Positions 15,781-22,891 of a stretch of 24,002 bases of DNA are shown here, piece after piece. The DNA is from JBBQIY01 sp964618405 (GTDB taxonomy: Bacteria > Verrucomicrobiota > Kiritimatiellia > RFP12 > UBA3636). The translations under genes and the position numbers were made by a program. The stretch lies in contig CAZUAY010000017.1 of assembly GCA_964618405.1 (NCBI GenBank), forward strand, positions 1-24,002, read 5' to 3'. Numbering within the stretch: the stretch's first letter is position 1; every line of letters starts with the position of its first letter. Below the pieces are notes generated by a model. The model searched no databases. It was not told the origin of the DNA and saw only the letters and a list, made by a program, of their open reading frames with translations.

Positions 15781-16965
15781 TTGGCAACCTACGAATACAG
15801 TGGATATAAGAGCGATGGTACCTCCTGTCGTGGCAGGGTGGAATCGGGAAGTACTAAACAAGCGTCTCGCCAGCTTTTAGAGACCGGCGTATTTGTCGAG
15901 CATATCCGTCCGTTGCGCGTTGCTCTCGAGTTGCGGACGTCTCGACGCTCTGCTGTATATCGTGAACTCGGTGCGCTCCTTGGTGCTGGGCTGCCACTAG
16001 ACCGAGCACTTTCGCTGATGATGGAGTCTGATGATGGGGTTGTTGCACCGGTGCTTTCCTCTGTCGCTTCGAAAATTCGCGAAGGCGCGGGTCTTGCGGA
16101 TTCGCTCGGTGAAGTTTGCCCCGGAATTTGTGGTTACGAGCGTGCAGCGTTGACGTCGGCCGAACGCTCGGCCACGTTACCTTCCATGTTGTCCCGTCTT
16201 GCGGAGTTGCTTGATGCAGAGGAAGGCGTTCGGGATCAAATGCGCTCTGCACTTGTGTATCCGGCCTTCATTCTCTGTCTAGGTTTGTTGGTTGGTGGGA
16301 TCATGATGGGCGTTGTGGTACCCAAGACGATGGCCATGTTAGCCTCTTCGGGTATGGAGCTACCTCGTGTGAGCACGATCCTGATTCATCTCTCAAAACT
16401 CTTCGCATTCGTTTTTGCTGGGCTTACATTCCTAGCAGTTTGTATGACTTTTATTGCCCTCCAATTATCTAAGCGAGACGAGGTCGCAGCTGTTCGAATC
16501 GATGAGGTTTTGCTCCGCCTTCCCTTTATGAAGCCCGCACGAGGGCTAGCAGGAATGCGGTTCGCCTCCATTCTTTCTGTCCTGTCAGAGTCCGGCATGC
16601 CGATGGTGTCGGCTCTGCCGATTGCAGGCGCTGGCACAAGCCATCCTTGGCTTGAAAAGTGTGTTACGGAACAAACCGAAAAGGTACGTAATGGAATGAG
16701 TCTTTCGCAGGCAGTTGCTGAACTCCCTATGTTCGGTAACGAACTGGCTGAATGGGTTCGTGTCGGGGAAGCTGGCGGTTGCATTTCGGCGATGCTTGAT
16801 GTTGCTTCCGAAAGACTCAAACGAGATTGGGATCGTGCACTTACACGCCGTCTTGCGCTCCTAGAACCAGCCATTTTGACCCTGGTAGGTGTTTTTGTGC
16901 TTGTGATGGCACTGGCTTTAATTCTCCCTGTCGTTGGCATGACAAAAAGTTTGGGCGTAGGATAG
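15781..16965 (+). CDS. Type II secretion / type IV pilus platform protein (GspF/PilC family), TTG start
   Basis: A 394-residue inner-membrane protein of the GspF/PilC family. It opens with ATYEYSGYKSDGTSCRGRVES, the typical start of these proteins, which fixes the unusual TTG start codon at 15781; GGAG at 15766-15769 is eleven bases upstream. Two T2SSF domains are visible, one with GALLGAGLPLDRALSLMM (about 60-180), one with FASILSVLSESGMPMVSALP (about 260-380), each followed by a membrane segment (about 160-185 and 365-390); a third hydrophobic stretch lies around 205-225. The protein anchors the assembly ATPase of a T2SS or type IV pilus. No ATPase, pilin or secretin gene is nearby, so partners must lie elsewhere. 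It ends the kinase operon. Confidence 0.9.
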   Translation: MATYEYSGYKSDGTSCRGRVESGSTKQASRQLLETGVFVEHIRPLRVALELRTSRRSAVYRELGALLGAGLPLDRALSLMMESDDGVVAPVLSSVASKIREGAGLADSLGEVCPGICGYERAALTSAERSATLPSMLSRLAELLDAEEGVRDQMRSALVYPAFILCLGLLVGGIMMGVVVPKTMAMLASSGMELPRVSTILIHLSKLFAFVFAGLTFLAVCMTFIALQLSKRDEVAAVRIDEVLLRLPFMKPARGLAGMRFASILSVLSESGMPMVSALPIAGAGTSHPWLEKCVTEQTEKVRNGMSLSQAVAELPMFGNELAEWVRVGEAGGCISAMLDVASERLKRDWDRALTRRLALLEPAILTLVGVFVLVMALALILPVVGMTKSLGVG

Positions 16966-17028
16966 GGGCATGGGGATCGCCCCCCACTGAGTCTTGTGCT
17001 GGGTTTTCGTTAACCGCGTAGCCTCGTT

Positions 17029-17065
17029 GCCCGAGTACAGTCACGAGTTGTGAGTTGCGAGTGGG
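17029..17065 (-). repeat. Period-7 repeat array, inverted copy
   Basis: After CCGAGTA the sequence runs as heptamers CAGTCAC, GAGTTGT, GAGTTGC, GAGTGGG (17038-17065). Bases 17029-17061 match 23880-23912 at 28 of 33 positions, so this is a second copy of the flank found beside the large palindrome near the right end of the window. It is opposite in orientation to the array at 17142-17176. Confidence 0.7.
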
Positions 17066-17091
17066 CGATCGGTGATCGCGGATGTCCCCAA

Positions 17092-17127
17092 AACTTTGTC
17101 GTGAGTTTTGTCGCGAACTTTGTCGAC
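17092..17127. repeat. Three tandem 12-base units
   Basis: AACTTTGTCGTG, AGTTTTGTCGCG and AACTTTGTCGAC follow one another without a gap. The TTTGTCG core is identical in all three. Function unknown. Confidence 0.65.
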
Positions 17128-17141
17128 TACCACTACCGTGG

Positions 17142-17176
17142 CTACTAGCGACTAGCCACTAGCAACTAGCGACTGT
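17142..17176 (+). repeat. Period-7 repeat array (CNACTAG)
   Basis: Five successive heptamers CTACTAG, CGACTAG, CCACTAG, CAACTAG and CGACTGT, in which only the second base varies in the first four. The array runs straight into the hairpin repeat at 17175, the same junction (CGACTGTAATCGGTCAG) that is seen in reverse orientation at 23.9 kb. Confidence 0.75.
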
Positions 17177-17213
17177 AATCGGTCAGGCACAGCCCCTGTG
17201 CCTGACCGATTAC
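17175..17213. repeat. Perfect hairpin repeat with GTAATCGGTCAG ends
   Basis: GTAATCGGTCAGGCACAG at 17175-17192 pairs perfectly over 18 bp with 17196-17213 around a CCC loop. The outer 12 bases of each arm are identical to those of the 48-bp palindrome at 23843-23890, but the inner part differs. No T tract follows, so termination is not the obvious role. Confidence 0.85.
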
Positions 17214-17253
17214 TCGGAAGGTCTCGCGTGGGCTTGCCATGTTCATGGCTTTG

Positions 17254-17283
17254 TTGTACACTTTACAGCGAATTCAATAGAAT
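17254..17283 (+). promoter_or_regulatory. Candidate tadB promoter
   Basis: TAGAAT at 17278-17283 (five of six -10 bases) with TTGTAC at 17254-17259 (three of six -35 bases), spacing 18. Transcription would start near 17290, which favours the ATG at 17306 over the one at 17282. Confidence 0.35.
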
Positions 17284-17305
17284 GTGTGGATATAGGTACT
17301 TCGAA

Positions 17306-18196
17306 ATGCCAGATCTGATTACAATAGCCGTTATCGTGCTCACAGGCCTTTGCTTTGGTGGCTTGTCTGTCGTTGCCTTAAGTGCATTTGCCTCGGGAGC
17401 AAATGCATACGGAGGAACCTATTCGTCCGAAACTGCTCGGCAGTTTGAAGATATTTTTCTTTTCATCCCGCCGCGACGAATTGCGGAAATTGGGTGGATC
17501 TGCTCGACCCTTGTAGCCTTACTGATGTTTCTGCTCCTCGGAGGCGTAGGTGGGTCAGCGTCAGCGATTCTGGTTCGACTGGCGCTCGCATTGCTCGCGG
17601 GTTCGCTTATGTTGATGGCACCCGCCAAGATGCTAATTGTTCTGCGAACACGGCGCCGTCGCCGTTTCAATGTCCAACTTGTTGATGCGCTGACTAACAT
17701 GGGGAACGCACTTAAGTCGGGTTTCAGTATTATTCAGGCGGTTGAGCATGTCGTTGCAAATGGCGAAAGTCCGATCTCGGAGGAGTTCGGCACGATGCTG
17801 CACCAAACTCGCGTTGGCGTGAGCTTCCAAGAGGCGATGCGCAATATGGAGCAGCGTGTGGGAAGCGATGACCTGACGTTGGTTGTACTTTCGATTGAAA
17901 CGGCTCGCCGAACGGGTGGCAACCTGACGGAGATATTCTCTAACATTAGCCATACGATTCAGGAGCGGCTGCGCATCGAGAATCGGATTAGGACATTAAC
18001 TGCTCAAGGGCGGCTTCAGGGCATCGTGCTCAGTCTTATGCCGGTTTGCCTCGGCATCGTGCTGAATATCGTCCAGCCTGGGATGATCCAGCCCTTTTTG
18101 CACTCTACCGTTGGGATTGTGGTGATCATGCTCATCGCGATCATGTTGATGTGCGGTGCCTTGATGATCCGCAAGATCATCAATATCGATGTTTGA
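17306..18196 (+). CDS. tadB: TadB-like type II/IV secretion platform protein
   Basis: A 296-residue membrane protein. N-terminal hydrophobic helices (about 4-28, then two more near 60-85 and 90-115), a cytoplasmic T2SSF domain (NVQLVDALTNMGNALKSGFSIIQAVEHV through ETARRTGGNLTEIFSNISHTIQERLRIENRIRTLTAQGR in outline) and two C-terminal helices match TadB. TadB with TadC forms the inner-membrane platform of Tad pili. TadA, TadC, pilin and secretin genes are not nearby. The start at 17306 is chosen because it directly precedes the first helix; an in-frame start at 17198 would lie inside the hairpin repeat and is rejected. The gene stands alone between a repeat region and a secreted-protein gene. 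Confidence 0.82.
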   Translation: MPDLITIAVIVLTGLCFGGLSVVALSAFASGANAYGGTYSSETARQFEDIFLFIPPRRIAEIGWICSTLVALLMFLLLGGVGGSASAILVRLALALLAGSLMLMAPAKMLIVLRTRRRRRFNVQLVDALTNMGNALKSGFSIIQAVEHVVANGESPISEEFGTMLHQTRVGVSFQEAMRNMEQRVGSDDLTLVVLSIETARRTGGNLTEIFSNISHTIQERLRIENRIRTLTAQGRLQGIVLSLMPVCLGIVLNIVQPGMIQPFLHSTVGIVVIMLIAIMLMCGALMIRKIINIDV

Positions 18197-18300
18197 GGAA
18201 GAGCCGAATAGAAATCCCGGAACATCTTTTTTCTATTACAATATTAGTAGAGGCTTATCCGTTCCATACAGGTAGATCTATAACAACGAAAGGATATTTC

Positions 18301-18999
18301 ATGAAATTGTCTAAATTATTAGTCCCCGCCATTGTGGTGGCAGGCATCACAATTGGTTTTGCGGAAGAAGCTGAAAAAGCAAGTTTACAAGAATGTGCAA
18401 AGGATAAGAAGGAAACCATCGCCAAGGATCCAACGCGAGTGGCACCCAAGGATGGTGAGGCACATCCGCAACGCCTGCGCAATGAGAATCAAAAGCTGAA
18501 TAGGCGTCATTTTAACAGACCGACCGACGTGGCTCCGCAGAGCGTAATGCTTCGTATGTTTGAGGATCCTGAAATTTGTGAACAACTTGGACTTGAGCCA
18601 ACAGTGCGCAAGGAGATTGCTGATGCTTTCAAGGTTATCGATAAAGAAGTCGATACTAAACGTGAAGCACTTGCCGGATTCCAGGCGACACAGGCGCAGC
18701 TTCTTGTCGCGGACGCATCCGAGGCCGATATCATGGCAGCAGTCGATCAGGTTTGGAACACTCGTGCCGAAATAGCCAAGATGCAGATTTCGAAGTTGTT
18801 AATCCTGCGCGGCAAACTGACGGAGAAACAAATCAAAAAAATCGATCAAGTTCGAGCAGAACGTTTTCCTACGAGACGTATGGAGCAGCCGCCCGAGATT
18901 CGTGAAGGAGCGAACAAGGCTCCGAAGGTGGGACGCGGACAAAATCGGAGCCCCATCGACGACAAGCAAATTCCATCGACGAAAGAGCCGGAGCTATAA
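18301..18999 (+). CDS. Secreted Spy/CpxP-like (LTxxQ / metal-resistance fold) protein
   Basis: A 232-residue exported protein: signal peptide at 1-21 (MKLSKLLVPAIVVAGITIGF, cleavage near FA-EE), a charged low-complexity linker, and a central helical region of about 100 residues with LRMFEDPEICEQLGLEPTVRKEI and, further on, ILRGKLTEKQIKKIDQ. An LTEKQ motif after long amphipathic helices is the hallmark of the Spy/CpxP/ZraP-like superfamily of periplasmic chaperones and metal sensors. The C-terminal 40 residues are basic and proline-rich. GAAAGGA (18288-18294) lies six bases before the ATG at 18301. A strong terminator follows. Assignment rests on motif and topology, not on overall similarity. 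Confidence 0.65.
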   Translation: MKLSKLLVPAIVVAGITIGFAEEAEKASLQECAKDKKETIAKDPTRVAPKDGEAHPQRLRNENQKLNRRHFNRPTDVAPQSVMLRMFEDPEICEQLGLEPTVRKEIADAFKVIDKEVDTKREALAGFQATQAQLLVADASEADIMAAVDQVWNTRAEIAKMQISKLLILRGKLTEKQIKKIDQVRAERFPTRRMEQPPEIREGANKAPKVGRGQNRSPIDDKQIPSTKEPEL

Positions 19000-19047
19000 G
19001 CGTCTGTTGTAAGTAGCGATGAGCTTCTGGTAAATCAATTTAAAATG

Positions 19048-19084
19048 CTGCGTGGTGCTAAATGAGCCACCACGCAGTTTTTTT
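19048..19084 (+). terminator. Strong intrinsic terminator
   Basis: CTGCGTGGTG (19048-19057) pairs perfectly with CACCACGCAG (19068-19077), followed by seven T (19078-19084). It lies 48 bases after the Spy-like gene. It faces the convergent regulator gene, whose stop is at 19096, and the AT-rich left flank may also end that transcript. Confidence 0.9.
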
Positions 19085-19095
19085 AGTTTGACAAC

Positions 19096-20454
19096 TTAGA
19101 CCTTTTTTTTCGGTCTACCGCTCTTCTTGTGAGTAGCATTCGGGATCTTTTTTGCTCGTTTTGCCGGAGGTGCCGAGATAGGAATGCTCAGATCGATCGG
19201 ATAATTTTTCTTCACCCTAGCTTCGATTGCCTTGACTTCCTTGGAATTCTCAGGGTTCAGCTTGGCGCAAATTAAAAGATCGCTAAACCGAGCGTTTTTC
19301 GTAACTTTTTGGTTGTTCATGCCGGGTTCTGCATACTGAGTCTTTGCGTAGTGATTTTGAATCTTTCCCACAATCGTTTCAAGCAGCTTGCCATCCTTAG
19401 GTAGCAAGTTGAGCTCGGAAAGACGATAGGCAAAAGCTTCAGCAGAAACGCCGAAACGTGCCTTAATGCGAAGGGTCATCTCATAATTCCACTGCTCAGG
19501 CAGAATGCCGATCTGCGCTATAGAAGTTTTAACAGCCTCCCGGGGCATGAGCATTTCTGCGGCGAATCGCTTGGCAAAGTGACGCGTTGCATCGGTGTCG
19601 TGGACGACCGCATTTTCATTTCGCGTGAAGAGGTAGATCTTCGCCAGTTCGACCATTAGGTTGAAGAGCTGCTTTTCTTCGGTGAGCGATTCCTCTATGA
19701 CGATGAAAGCATTGATGTTAGCTGCGTCGTAGAAGGAAATACTTTGAACTTCTGCGGGAAGAGGCGAGAAGAGAATTCGCAGTCCATTGTTTTCAAGCAT
19801 TTCTACATAGTCGAAAACGATGGCTGATCCGATTCCGCAGTGCATTCGAACTCGCGAGGCAAGCTGCTCAGCGCCATCGTTATCAACTGTGAAGGGCATG
19901 TTGAGAGGGATGGTGGCGTGTTTGCAGACGCCGCACATGTTCTCCAATACCATGTAGTCGGTAATGCGGCTTTGGAGCATGGCGATGATGCGTTCATTGA
20001 TTGCGATGCCATCCTGGGGAGAGTGTGTGCAACGAGCAATGCCCTTGGTCTTCAACTCGGCATACAGCTTATCGCTCGGACTCATCATATAGTCGATATC
20101 GTCCTTTTCGGTTACTGCGGTAGAGGAAGTCGCCGATTTTGCTAAATTGAGGATACCGTCGTCAAGGGAAGTTCCGCGCGTTCTTTCCAAAAAAGCTTTG
20201 GGGTAGACGAGGTCGTTTACCGTGACGCCCAATGCATCGCAGATCCTGCGAAGTGTTTTAATGGAAGGCAGGTTGTTACCCTTTTCAGAGTTGCAGAGTT
20301 GTGCTGGCTGCATATCGACCAGCCCTGCCAGTTCAGCCTGTTTCATGCGGCGTTGTTTTCTAAGATGCCGTATGGCGAGGCCAACGCGAAGCGCATCGTC
20401 TTTGTCCGATATAACTTTTTCTTGGTCTGTTTTTGTTTTTGTTTTACGTTTCAT
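19096..20454 (-). CDS. XRE-family regulator fused to a degenerate ImmA/IrrE-like domain
   Basis: A 452-residue protein. Residues 23-80 form a helix-turn-helix of the XRE/Cro type (IRHLRKQRRMKQAELAGLVDMQPAQLCNSEKG in outline). A linker with CGVCKH (174-179) leads to an ImmA/IrrE (DUF955)-like domain at about 195-345, recognised by EQLASRVRMHCGIG, the LENNGLRILFSPLP segment and FAAEMLMP (297-304). Where active members have HExxH this one has Val268-Glu-Leu-Ala-Lys272, so both zinc-binding histidines are replaced and peptidase activity is not expected. The last ten residues (KKSGRPKKKV) resemble an AT-hook. ImmA-type proteins cleave repressors of mobile elements or stress responses; this one is more likely a DNA-binding regulator with a sensory pseudo-peptidase. 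It lies 102 bases downstream of the YmdB-like gene and may be co-transcribed. GGGAAG precedes the ATG. Confidence 0.78.
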   Translation of the reverse strand: MKRKTKTKTDQEKVISDKDDALRVGLAIRHLRKQRRMKQAELAGLVDMQPAQLCNSEKGNNLPSIKTLRRICDALGVTVNDLVYPKAFLERTRGTSLDDGILNLAKSATSSTAVTEKDDIDYMMSPSDKLYAELKTKGIARCTHSPQDGIAINERIIAMLQSRITDYMVLENMCGVCKHATIPLNMPFTVDNDGAEQLASRVRMHCGIGSAIVFDYVEMLENNGLRILFSPLPAEVQSISFYDAANINAFIVIEESLTEEKQLFNLMVELAKIYLFTRNENAVVHDTDATRHFAKRFAAEMLMPREAVKTSIAQIGILPEQWNYEMTLRIKARFGVSAEAFAYRLSELNLLPKDGKLLETIVGKIQNHYAKTQYAEPGMNNQKVTKNARFSDLLICAKLNPENSKEVKAIEARVKKNYPIDLSIPISAPPAKRAKKIPNATHKKSGRPKKKV

Positions 20455-20556
20455 GATACTTCCCGATTTTTAGGTTTTTATTGGTTGCCCGCGCAGCGCG
20501 CGTCGTTAATTTTTGAGTCTCACGCTTTTCGTTTCAGAGCGAGGATTGTGTTGTAT

Positions 20557-21348
20557 TTATTGCGTCGTTTCGGCTTCACTGTACCGGACGCAAGTGGCCG
20601 ATTTGGCCCGGCGTGAAACCCTGTCAATATCAAAGAGGCAGCCTTCCATAACAGCAGGCCCGTTTGCCACTGAGAAGAAAGACGGCATCCCTGTAATAAA
20701 TTTTCGAGAGACCGGTTCGATCTCACGTCCAATAACCGAGTTGACCGGCCCGGTCATGCCCACGTCCGTAATATAGCCCGTGCCTTGAGGCAGGACTTTC
20801 GCATCTGAAGTTTGAACATGCGTATGCGTGCCAAAGAGTGCAGAAATTCGTCCGTCTAAGTGCCAGCCCATACAGATTTTTTCTGAGGTCGCTTCAGCAT
20901 GGAAGTCGCAGATGATGATTCCGTTGCGCGGCAGCGGGCCACCGATCAACGCGTCCGCCTTTGTAAAAGGACAATCTGTGGGATTCATAAATACACGGCC
21001 TAGCAGGCTCATCAACACAACATCCCCGATTTCTGTCGGGAAAACGGTCCAACCACGCCCAGGACAACCCATTGGCAAATTAGCGGGTCGAACAATGCGG
21101 CGTTCTCGTTCGAGGAGAGCGGGGGTGTCTTTCTGATCCCAAACATGATCGCCGAGGGTAATCGCATCGGCACCTGCATCGAAGAGCTCTGTTGCGATTT
21201 GGGCGGTAATGCCTTTTCCGCCTGCAGCATTCTCGGCATTAACGATAACGGCTGCAATCCCACCTTCTTTACGAAGCTGGGGCACCACCGTTTTAAATAT
21301 ACGGCGGCCTGGAGAGCCTACGATGTCGCCTATGCAGAGTATTTTCAT
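20557..21348 (-). CDS. ymdB: YmdB-family metallophosphoesterase
   Basis: A 263-residue calcineurin-like phosphoesterase of the TIGR00282/YmdB type, which hydrolyses 2',3'-cyclic nucleotides or cyclic nucleotides in studied members. Metal-site residues fall at the same numbers recalled for B. subtilis YmdB: Asp8 (IGDIVGSPGR), Glu39 and Asn40 (NAENAAGGKG), His150 (DFHAEATSEK), His175 and His177 (FGTHTHVQT). Position 67, Asn in the usual GNH motif, is Asp here (LGDHVWDQKD). The start at 21348 begins MKILCIGD; an upstream in-frame start at 21369 is possible but does not match the family. A candidate promoter lies upstream. The family commonly neighbours RNase Y (rny) genes; none is seen here. Confidence 0.9.
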   Translation of the reverse strand: MKILCIGDIVGSPGRRIFKTVVPQLRKEGGIAAVIVNAENAAGGKGITAQIATELFDAGADAITLGDHVWDQKDTPALLERERRIVRPANLPMGCPGRGWTVFPTEIGDVVLMSLLGRVFMNPTDCPFTKADALIGGPLPRNGIIICDFHAEATSEKICMGWHLDGRISALFGTHTHVQTSDAKVLPQGTGYITDVGMTGPVNSVIGREIEPVSRKFITGMPSFFSVANGPAVMEGCLFDIDRVSRRAKSATCVRYSEAETTQ

Positions 21349-21414
21349 TGTGTTTCGTCTTTTTATCAACTGGATAACCTTTAAACAAAGGCATGTTCTC
21401 GGGGTTGACTCTTT

Positions 21415-21443
21415 AATTTATCATGAATAACACAGAATATCAA
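21415..21443 (-). promoter_or_regulatory. Candidate promoter of the YmdB gene
   Basis: On the minus strand TTGATA (21443-21438, five of six -35 bases) and TAAATT (21420-21415, four of six -10 bases) are 17 bases apart, within an AT-rich 223-base gap between hydF and the YmdB gene. No other feature could be supported in that gap. Confidence 0.45.
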
Positions 21444-21571
21444 CTCTTTGACAAAAAAAAATAATTAGCTGTGGGATAATATGAAGTCGTTACAGCAGAG
21501 AAGAGGGGTTCTTAGCAGCTAACGATGAGATCTGGCAGAGTTTAAAACAGGGCGATTCTATCGGTCCGAGT

Positions 21572-22783
21572 TTAGCGTGTGAACGGTTCGAGGCAGCGTT
21601 TGAGGATGCCTTGCACGGTCGCGATCAGTACGCCGTAGTTCACGATCGGAACACTGGCTGCGTCAGCTTGCTGGAGGCGGTACTGCATTTCGCGTTGGTT
21701 GAGAATACATCCGCCGCAGTGAACCACGAGGGCGTAGTCGGAGAGATTGCTCGGGTACTTCATCCCAGCAGTGTGTTCAAAGGTGAGTTGTTTGCCCGTG
21801 TACTTCCGTAGCCAATTTGGAATTTTAACGGTTCCGATATCGTCGGTTTGGCGGTGGTGCGTGCAACCTTCTGCGATCAGAATACGAGCACCATCCTTGA
21901 GCGAGTCAATGGCCTTCGAGCCGTTGACTAGTGTCGTGAGATCGCCTTTATAGCGAGCAAAGAGAATCGAGAACGACGTGAGCGGAATATCGCGCGGTGT
22001 ATCGGCAGCGACTTGGGCGAAGACTTGCGAGTCGGTGATGACGAGTCTCGGCTTCTTGCCGAGCTGTGCTAGGGTTTCGCGGAATTCAGTTTCTTTGGTT
22101 ACGATGGCGATTGCACCCGCTTCGAGGATGTCGCGTATCGTTTGTTGTTGCGGCAGAATGATGCGCCCTTTGGGAGCGGCTGCGTCGATCGGCGTGACGA
22201 GCACGACAAAATCGCCGGGGCTCAGAAGATCGCCGACGAGTTGAAGCGAATCTGCTCCGTCGGGAATTGCCTTTGCCAGTGCTAACTTCAATATTTCGAT
22301 GCCGTCGCCAGTTGTGGAAGAAACTTGGAAAACTGGCGCGAGTGAATCTTCGGCGATTTGCTTGAGGGCTTCTTCGCTTTGCGAGGATAAATCGGCTTTG
22401 TTGAAGACGACAAAGACCTGGATCTTCTTTTCTCGCGCGAGTTTCAGTAGAGATTGTTCGAAAGTGCCGAGACCCGTGGCAGTGTCTGTGACGAGAATAG
22501 CGATGTCTGTTTTTTCGAGAATGTTGTATGCGCGCTGTACACGCATTTTCCCCAGTGCGCCTTCATCGTCGAGGCCTGGCGTGTCCGTAATATAGACAGG
22601 GCCGAGCGGGAGCAGTTCCATCGCTTTGCCGACGGGATCCGTCGTGGTTCCCATGACCTCGGAGACGATGGAGACCTCTTGGCCTGTCATGGCATTGATC
22701 AGGCTTGATTTTCCAACGTTGCGGCGACCGAAAATCGAAATATGGATGCGCTCGCCCTTAGGGGTTTCGTTGAGAGTGCTCAT
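21572..22783 (-). CDS. hydF: [FeFe]-hydrogenase maturation GTPase HydF
   Basis: A 403-residue protein of normal HydF length. HydF is the scaffold on which HydE and HydG build the 2Fe subcluster of the [FeFe]-hydrogenase H-cluster. The GTPase domain has the P-loop GRRNVGKS (19-26), a GTTTDPVGKAMEL switch region, the DTPGLDDEG G3 motif and NKADL G4 motif. The C-terminal cluster-binding domain has Cys307-Thr-His309 and Cys356-Gly-Gly-Cys359, which is the CxHx(46)CxxC pattern expected of HydF. Cells with it should make an [FeFe]-hydrogenase and live anaerobically; HydE, HydG and the hydrogenase are outside the window. The start ATG at 22783 is eight bases from the assembly gap, so its ribosome site cannot be seen. 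Confidence 0.96.
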   Translation of the reverse strand: MSTLNETPKGERIHISIFGRRNVGKSSLINAMTGQEVSIVSEVMGTTTDPVGKAMELLPLGPVYITDTPGLDDEGALGKMRVQRAYNILEKTDIAILVTDTATGLGTFEQSLLKLAREKKIQVFVVFNKADLSSQSEEALKQIAEDSLAPVFQVSSTTGDGIEILKLALAKAIPDGADSLQLVGDLLSPGDFVVLVTPIDAAAPKGRIILPQQQTIRDILEAGAIAIVTKETEFRETLAQLGKKPRLVITDSQVFAQVAADTPRDIPLTSFSILFARYKGDLTTLVNGSKAIDSLKDGARILIAEGCTHHRQTDDIGTVKIPNWLRKYTGKQLTFEHTAGMKYPSNLSDYALVVHCGGCILNQREMQYRLQQADAASVPIVNYGVLIATVQGILKRCLEPFTR

Positions 22784-22791
22784 GTGAATGA

Positions 22792-22891
22792 NNNNNNNNN
22801 NNNNNNNNNNNNNNNNNNNNNNNNNNNNNNNNNNNNNNNNNNNNNNNNNNNNNNNNNNNNNNNNNNNNNNNNNNNNNNNNNNNNNNNNNNN
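22792..22891. other. Assembly gap (100 N)
   Basis: Exactly 100 undetermined bases, the usual placeholder for a scaffold gap of unknown length. It removes the 3' part of the site-2 protease gene and the region upstream of hydF. Confidence 0.99.

Larger units (their letters stand above)
16966..17305. other. Gene-free repeat-rich region
   Basis: No convincing gene lies in these 340 bases. Contents from left to right: a small GGGG/CCCC hairpin just after the GspF stop (16971-16986), an inverted copy of the period-7 array (17029-17065), three 12-base units (17092-17127), a second period-7 array (17142-17176), a perfect 18-bp-stem hairpin (17175-17213) and a possible tadB promoter (17254-17283). 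Confidence 0.7.

Noticed and set aside
17029..17176. CRISPR array
   Set aside because: Units are only 7 or 12 bases, contiguous and without spacers; no cas genes are present.
17198..17305. N-terminal extension of the TadB-like protein
   Set aside because: It would start inside the hairpin repeat and encode a Cys/Arg-rich segment unlike TadB; the ATG at 17306 directly precedes the first membrane helix.
18207..18242. Promoter or terminator in the tadB to Spy-like gap
   Set aside because: TACAAT at 18237 resembles a -10 but has no -35, and the AATAGAAA/TTTCTATT pairing has too long a loop to trust.
18046..18300. N-terminal extension of the Spy-like protein
   Set aside because: It overlaps the 3' end of tadB in another frame, while the ATG at 18301 has a good ribosome site and begins a signal peptide.
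20491..20508. Terminator between the YmdB and regulator genes
   Set aside because: The CGCGC/GCGCG palindrome is short and no T run follows on the minus strand, so co-transcription remains possible.
21448..21522. Small plus-strand gene: TTGACA, GATAAT and a 13-codon frame from 21481
   Set aside because: Box spacing is 21 bases, the frame has no ribosome site at the right distance and no recognisable product; chance is sufficient in this AT-rich gap.
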